A DNA stretch of 64,000 bases, taken from Pseudomonas sp. P5_109 (GTDB lineage: Bacteria; Pseudomonadota; Gammaproteobacteria; Pseudomonadales; Pseudomonadaceae). A program made the position numbers and the translations under genes. Positions 56,801-64,000 of the stretch are shown here, one piece after another; the first letter of the stretch is position 1; each line of letters begins with the position of its first letter. The DNA is taken from contig NZ_CP125380.1 in NCBI RefSeq assembly GCF_034009455.1, positions 6,230,501 through 6,294,500 of the forward strand. The letters are read 5' to 3'. The notes beneath the pieces were generated by a model. That model did no database searches. It was not told the origin of the DNA and saw only the letters and a list, made by a program, of their open reading frames with translations.

Positions 56801-58065
56801 AGTACCGGGTGTTCGCGAATCACTTCAGCGAGAACGTCCCAAACCTCTGGCAGTTCGCGCTCGACCATCTTCTTGGCAGCCTTGATGGTGGTAGCGAGAC
56901 CACGCATTTCCAGCTTGCCGAAAATGAACGGCTTGAACAGCTCGAGAGCCATTTTCTTCGGCAGACCACACTGGTGCAGACGCAGGGTCGGACCTACGGT
57001 AATTACCGAACGACCCGAGTAGTCAACACGCTTACCGAGCAAGTTCTGACGGAAACGACCCTGCTTACCCTTGATCATGTCAGCCAGGGATTTCAGAGGA
57101 CGCTTGTTCGAACCGGTGATAGCGCGGCCACGACGGCCGTTGTCGAGCAGTGCGTCGACAGCTTCCTGCAACATACGCTTTTCGTTGCGCACGATGATGT
57201 CCGGAGCGGACAGATCAAGCAGGCGCTTCAAACGGTTGTTACGGTTGATCACTCGACGATACAGATCGTTGAGGTCGGAAGTCGCGAAGCGACCGCCATC
57301 GAGAGGGACCAGTGGACGCAGATCTGGCGGCAGAACCGGCAGAACGGTCAGCACCATCCACTCTGGCAGGTTGCCGGAACCCTGGAAGGCTTCCATCAAC
57401 TTCAGACGCTTGGACAGCTTCTTGATCTTGGTTTCGGAGTTGGTTTGCGGAATTTCTTCACGCAGGCGGCCAATCTCGTGTTCCAGGTCGATAGCGTGCA
57501 GCAGTTCGCGGACAGCTTCGGCACCCATGCGGGCATCGAAATCGTCACCGAATTCTTCCAGCGCTTCGAAGTACTGCTCGTCGTTCAGCAGCTGACCTTT
57601 TTCAAGGGTGGTCATGCCTGGATCGATAACGACATAGCTCTCGAAATAGAGAACGCGTTCGATATCACGCAGGGTCATGTCCATCAGCAAGCCGATACGG
57701 GACGGCAGCGATTTCAGGAACCAGATGTGGGCAACAGGCGAGGCCAGTTCGATGTGCGCCATGCGCTCACGACGAACTTTTGCCAGTGCAACTTCAACGC
57801 CGCACTTCTCGCAGATCACACCGCGGTGCTTCAAGCGCTTGTACTTACCGCACAGGCACTCGTAATCCTTTACCGGGCCAAAGATCTTGGCGCAGAACAG
57901 GCCGTCACGCTCAGGTTTGAACGTACGGTAGTTGATGGTTTCCGGCTTTTTAACTTCACCGAACGACCACGAACGGATCATCTCAGGCGATGCCAATCCG
58001 ATACGGATGGCGTCGAACTCTTCGACTTGACCCTGGTTTTTCAGCAAATTCAGTAGGTCTTTCAA
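53866..58065 (-). CDS. rpoC: RNA polymerase beta' subunit
   Basis: The 1399-residue subunit has the N-terminal zinc site [19 protein letters not shown] (about 70-88), the catalytic [12 protein letters not shown] near residue 460, the bridge helix and trigger loop region, and a second zinc site around [16 protein letters not shown]. The start is TTG after a good GGAGGAAAGG site, known for this gene in pseudomonads. It follows rpoB after 64 bp containing a hairpin. Confidence 0.98.
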   Translation of the reverse strand: MKDLLNLLKNQGQVEEFDAIRIGLASPEMIRSWSFGEVKKPETINYRTFKPERDGLFCAKIFGPVKDYECLCGKYKRLKHRGVICEKCGVEVALAKVRRERMAHIELASPVAHIWFLKSLPSRIGLLMDMTLRDIERVLYFESYVVIDPGMTTLEKGQLLNDEQYFEALEEFGDDFDARMGAEAVRELLHAIDLEHEIGRLREEIPQTNSETKIKKLSKRLKLMEAFQGSGNLPEWMVLTVLPVLPPDLRPLVPLDGGRFATSDLNDLYRRVINRNNRLKRLLDLSAPDIIVRNEKRMLQEAVDALLDNGRRGRAITGSNKRPLKSLADMIKGKQGRFRQNLLGKRVDYSGRSVITVGPTLRLHQCGLPKKMALELFKPFIFGKLEMRGLATTIKAAKKMVERELPEVWDVLAEVIREHPVLLNRAPTLHRLGIQAFEPVLIEGKAIQLHPLVCAAYNADFDGDQMAVHVPLTLEAQLEARALMMSTNNILSPANGEPIIVPSQDVVLGLYYMTREAINAKGEGRVFADLQEVDRVFRAGEAALHAKVKVRIHETVNDRDGGSVSNVRIVDTTVGRALLYQVVPKGLSYDVVNLPMKKKAISKLINQCYRVVGLKETVIFADQLMYTGFAYSTISGVSIGVNDFVIPDEKARIISAATDEVKEIESQYASGLVTQGEKYNKVIDLWSKANDEVSKAMMANLSKEKVIDRHGVEVDQESFNSMYMMADSGARGSAAQIRQLAGMRGLMAKPDGSIIETPITANFREGLSVLQYFISTHGARKGLADTALKTANSGYLTRRLVDVAQDLVVTEIDCGTEHGLLMTPHIEGGDVVEPLGERVLGRVIARDVFKPGTEDVIVPAGTLVDEKWVEFIELNSIDEVIVRSPISCETRYGICAKCYGRDLARGHQVNIGEAVGVIAAQSIGEPGTQLTMRTFHIGGAASRTSAADSVQVKNGGTVRLHNLKHVERVDGHLVAVSRSGELAIADDFGRERERYKLPYGAVISVKEGDKVDAGAIVAKWDPHTHPIVTEMKGTVTYVGMEEGITIKRQTDELTGMTNIEVLDAKDRPAAGKDIRPAVKMVDDNGKDLLLPGTDVIAQYFLPANALVGVADGAKIAIGDVIARIPQETSKTRDITGGLPRVADLFEARRPKEASILAEVSGTIAFGKETKGKRRLVITPNDGTDPYEELIPKWRHLNVFEGEQVNRGEVISDGPSDPHDILRLLGVSALAKYIVNEIQDVYRLQGVKINDKHIETILRQMLRKVEIAESGDSSFIKGDQMELTHVLVENERLSGEDKFVSKFTRVLLGITKASLSTESFISAASFQETTRVLTEAAVTGKRDYLRGLKENVVVGRLIPAGTGLAYHSERKRRREADKPLRVSASEVEAALTEALNSSGN

Positions 58066-58087
58066 GGCCTTTCCTCCTGGCGGAGCA

Positions 58088-58114
58088 GAGAGCGGGCAAT
58101 CCTGCCCCGCTCTC
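58088..58114 (-). other. hairpin in the rpoB-rpoC gap
   Basis: A perfect 9-bp stem GAGAGCGGG/CCCGCTCTC with a nine-base loop fills the gap. No T-run follows, so it is not a terminator; the rpoC ribosome site lies just after it. RNA processing or separation of rpoC translation from rpoB are possible roles. Confidence 0.7.
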
Positions 58115-58129
58115 GATTCGCGTCACGTG

Positions 58130-62203
<4,074 letters not shown>

Positions 62204-62348
62204 CAGCGTTCCCCAGCTTGGTCACCTGCTTGTTTGGCCCCTCCCGACGGGAGCAGCCAGAAAATCGTGCAAACCCCATGGTTTGCGCCACCGCATCGGG
62301 TGGTTACAGCACGTTATCGGCACCGACCCAGTCGGCTGCCAATAACGG

Positions 62349-62377
62349 AAAAAGGCCGGTGGCAAGAGCCACCAGCC
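62349..62377 (-). terminator. rplL-rpoB attenuator
   Basis: On the minus strand GGCTGGTGGC pairs with GCCACCGGCC across a four-base loop (one G-U pair) and is followed by TTTTTCC. It stands 47 bp after rplL. E. coli has a partial terminator at the same place, which lowers rpoBC output relative to the L12 stalk protein. Confidence 0.85.
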
Positions 62378-62423
62378 ATCAGCCTGTCGCTTAACGCTCG
62401 GGCTGGAGACGCAAAGTCGATGC

Positions 62424-62789
62424 TTACTTCAGCTCGACTTTAGCGCCTGCTTCTTCCAGAGCTGCTTTGGCTTTGTCAGCTGCGTCTTTGGCAACAGCTT
62501 CCAGAACCATGGCAGGTGCGCCGTCAACTACAGCCTTGGCTTCTTTCAAGCCCAGACCGGTCAGTTCACGTACAGCCTTGATCACGTTAACTTTCTTCTC
62601 GCCAGCTTCGGTCAGCATGACGTTGAATTCGGTTTGCTCTTCAACAACAGCGGCAGCAGCAGCTGGACCAGCCGAAGCAGCAGCAGCGGTAACGCCGAAT
62701 TTTTCTTCGAAAGCTTTGATCAGCTCAACAACTTCCATTACGGACATGTTGCCAACTGCTTCAAGGATATCGTTCTGAGAGATAGACAT
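62424..62789 (-). CDS. rplL: 50S ribosomal protein L7/L12
   Basis: The 121-residue stalk protein has the N-terminal dimer domain (residues 1-30), an alanine-rich hinge (about 37-52) and the C-terminal factor-binding domain with [18 protein letters not shown]. Length is normal. Confidence 0.98.
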   Translation of the reverse strand: MSISQNDILEAVGNMSVMEVVELIKAFEEKFGVTAAAASAGPAAAAAVVEEQTEFNVMLTEAGEKKVNVIKAVRELTGLGLKEAKAVVDGAPAMVLEAVAKDAADKAKAALEEAGAKVELK

Positions 62790-62864
62790 GAATCTAATTC
62801 CTGATATTGGGGACGGCCTACGCGACCATCGAAAAAAACAAAAAACGCGAGAAGTTGACGAGCC

Positions 62865-63365
62865 TTAGGCTGCAGCAGCTTCTTTCTGGTCGCGAATTGC
62901 CGCCAGAGTACGAGCCAATTTGCTGGTAGCGCCTTGAATCACGCTCATCAGCTGAGAAATTGCTTCGTCACGGGTCGGCAGAGTTGCCAGTACGTCGATT
63001 TGGTTAGCTGCGAGGAACTTGCCCTCGAACGCAGCTGCCTTGATCTCGAACTTGTCCTGACCCTTTGCGAATTCCTTGAAGATCCGGGCAGCAGCGCCTG
63101 GATGTTCTTTGGAGAACGCAATCAGGGTAGGGCCGGTGAACACGTCGTTGAGGACACTGAATTCAGTGTCAGCAACAGCGCGCTTGAGCAGGGTGTTACG
63201 TACAACACGTACGTAAACGCCAGCTTCACGAGCCTCTTTACGGAGTCCGGTCATCGCGCCTACTGTTACGCCACGGGCATCAGCCACGACAGCGGACAGA
63301 GCGACTTTGGCAGCCTCGTTGACTTCAGCGACGATGGCCTTCTTGTCTTCGAGTTTAATTGCCAC
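62865..63365 (-). CDS. rplJ: 50S ribosomal protein L10
   Basis: The 166-residue stalk base binds 23S rRNA by its N-terminal domain and L12 dimers by its C-terminal helix. The start is GTG after AGGAGTTAAACCC. It follows a 198-bp leader with an L10-type regulatory RNA and precedes rplL by 75 bp. Confidence 0.97.
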   Translation of the reverse strand: MAIKLEDKKAIVAEVNEAAKVALSAVVADARGVTVGAMTGLRKEAREAGVYVRVVRNTLLKRAVADTEFSVLNDVFTGPTLIAFSKEHPGAAARIFKEFAKGQDKFEIKAAAFEGKFLAANQIDVLATLPTRDEAISQLMSVIQGATSKLARTLAAIRDQKEAAAA

Positions 63366-63392
63366 GGGTTTAACTCCTGCTTGTTACCGTTT

Positions 63393-63412
63393 CATCCGGT
63401 CGAAACCGGATG
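63393..63412 (-). other. UUCG-capped hairpin just before rplJ
   Basis: On the minus strand CATCCGGT and ACCGGATG form a perfect 8-bp stem closed by a TTCG loop, 28 bp before the rplJ start. It is probably the 3' part of the L10 leader or a stabilising element for it. Confidence 0.75.
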
Positions 63413-63435
63413 TCGTTTTGGTGTCTGATTCGGTA

Positions 63436-63502
63436 AGGAACCGGGAGCACCATCTGCGTAGGCTTGTGGTTTAAGACTTGCGTCGCCTACGGTCTTGGAT
63501 AG
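63436..63502 (-). ncRNA. ribosomal protein L10 leader (autoregulatory mRNA element)
   Basis: The minus strand holds CCAAGACCGTAGGCGACGCA followed after about 15 bases by AAGCCTACGCAGATGGTGCT. GTAGGC (63490-63485) pairs with GCCTAC (63463-63458), and the primary sequence closely resembles the E. coli rplJ leader, where L10-L12 binds and represses rplJL translation. Confidence 0.82.
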
Positions 63503-63521
63503 CCCCCGCCAGGCAGGGACC

Positions 63522-63556
63522 CCAATTTTTCAATTGGCGCAATCGCTTGCGCCAAT
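63522..63556 (-). other. two mutually exclusive hairpins after rplA
   Basis: ATTGGCGCAA/TTGCGCCAAT (63533-63556) forms a perfect 10-bp stem. CCAATT/AATTGG (63522-63537) forms a second stem that uses the same AATTGG bases. Only one can form at a time. They start eight bases after the rplA stop codon and before the L10 leader. Confidence 0.7.
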
Positions 63557-63563
63557 CTTTGTC

Positions 63564-64000
63564 TTACGCGTCGAGCGAGCTTTGGTCGATGACCAGACCT
63601 GGGCCCATAGTGGTGCTCAGGGTAACGCGCTTGACGTAAATGCCTTTCGAGGAAGCTGGCTTGATACGCTTCAGATCAGCGATCAGGGCTTCAACGTTTT
63701 CCTTCAGCTTGACGGCGTCGAAGCCGATCTTGCCAACGGAAGTGTGGATGATGCCGTTTTTGTCGGTGCGATAACGAACCTGACCAGCCTTGGCGTTTTT
63801 AACCGCGGTAGCTACGTCTGGAGTTACGGTGCCGACTTTAGGGTTAGGCATCAGGCCACGTGGACCGAGGATCTGACCCAGTTGACCTACAACGCGCATT
63901 GCATCCGGGGATGCGATCACTACGTCATAGTTCAGGTCGCCGCCTTTCATTTCGGCAGCCAGGTCGTCCATGCCTACGCGGTCAGCGCCGGCAGCCAGAG
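63564..64000 (-). CDS. rplA: 50S ribosomal protein L1, C-terminal part (cut by window edge)
   Basis: About 145 codons of the 3' part are present, of a usual 231. [20 protein letters not shown] and [20 protein letters not shown] identify L1, as does the end [19 protein letters not shown]. The frame remains open to the window edge, so the gene continues beyond it, presumably after rplK. Confidence 0.96.
   Translation of the reverse strand, partial: LAAGADRVGMDDLAAEMKGGDLNYDVVIASPDAMRVVGQLGQILGPRGLMPNPKVGTVTPDVATAVKNAKAGQVRYRTDKNGIIHTSVGKIGFDAVKLKENVEALIADLKRIKPASSKGIYVKRVTLSTTMGPGLVIDQSSLDA

Noticed and set aside
53968..58056. 1362-codon open frame on the plus strand opposite rpoC
   Set aside because: Same cause as for rpoB; register is identical to the sense codons.

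Overview
The window is a stretch of a Pseudomonas chromosome, most likely of the P. fluorescens group. Three things suggest this. The gene content and order match two blocks I recall from P. aeruginosa PAO1: nrdR-ribD-ribE-ribB(X)-cnoX-zinc operon-oprG, and ssb-MFS-uvrA-bfrA-katA-rplQ...rplA. The DNA is GC-rich with pseudomonad codon use. The intergenic spaces hold the REP/REPIN palindromes typical of fluorescent pseudomonads. I see no prophage, transposase, CRISPR array, tRNA or rRNA gene.

Left part (1-28 kb, mixed strands, many short operons). A minus-strand riboflavin operon (nrdR, ribD, ribE, ribBX) runs off the left edge. Divergent from it are a YbaY-like lipoprotein and a methyltransferase, then the thioredoxin-TPR chaperone CnoX. 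A zinc-stress operon follows (ZrgA/DUF2796, ABC ATPase, FtsX/MacB-like permease, DUF3299) behind a Zur-like box. Next comes an OmpW/OprG porin with an Anr box placed as in a class II promoter. Then come a two-gene SDR operon (epimerase plus an RmlD-like protein lacking YxxxK), the large helicase Lhr, an MscS-type channel, the remnant of a broken MFS gene, a four-gene DUF72-ybhP-clsB-ybhN operon, an overlapping pair of DUF3182 (ATP-grasp-like by eye) and alpha/beta hydrolase genes, and a GlxA-type AraC regulator divergent from a cysteine hydrolase. Eleven REP or REPIN elements of at least three sequence families lie in this part and none was seen to the right of it.

Middle (28-35 kb). SSB and a YajR-like MFS transporter are divergent from uvrA, which needs a TTG start to give the family length. 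A ferritin of the bfrA/ftnA type without the haem ligand Met52 and the catalase katA follow, giving a DNA-repair and oxidative-stress neighbourhood.

Right part (35-64 kb). One almost continuous minus-strand array carries rplA (cut by the window edge), rplJL, rpoBC, the str operon (rpsL, rpsG, fusA, tuf), the S10 operon, the spc operon with secY and rpmJ, and the alpha operon ending in rplQ. Clear sigma70 promoters (all with 17-bp spacers) can be read before rpsL, rpsJ, rpsH and rpsM. At three of these four a terminator-like hairpin lies against or across the -35 element. Further RNA structures sit before rplJ (an L10 leader plus two mutually exclusive hairpins), between rplL and rpoB (attenuator), between rpoB and rpoC, and in the str leader.

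I found no clearly new defence or mobile system. The best candidates for new biology are the DUF3182/hydrolase pair, the hairpin-plus-promoter junctions of the ribosomal superoperon, the non-catalytic-looking SDR partner and the zinc operon.
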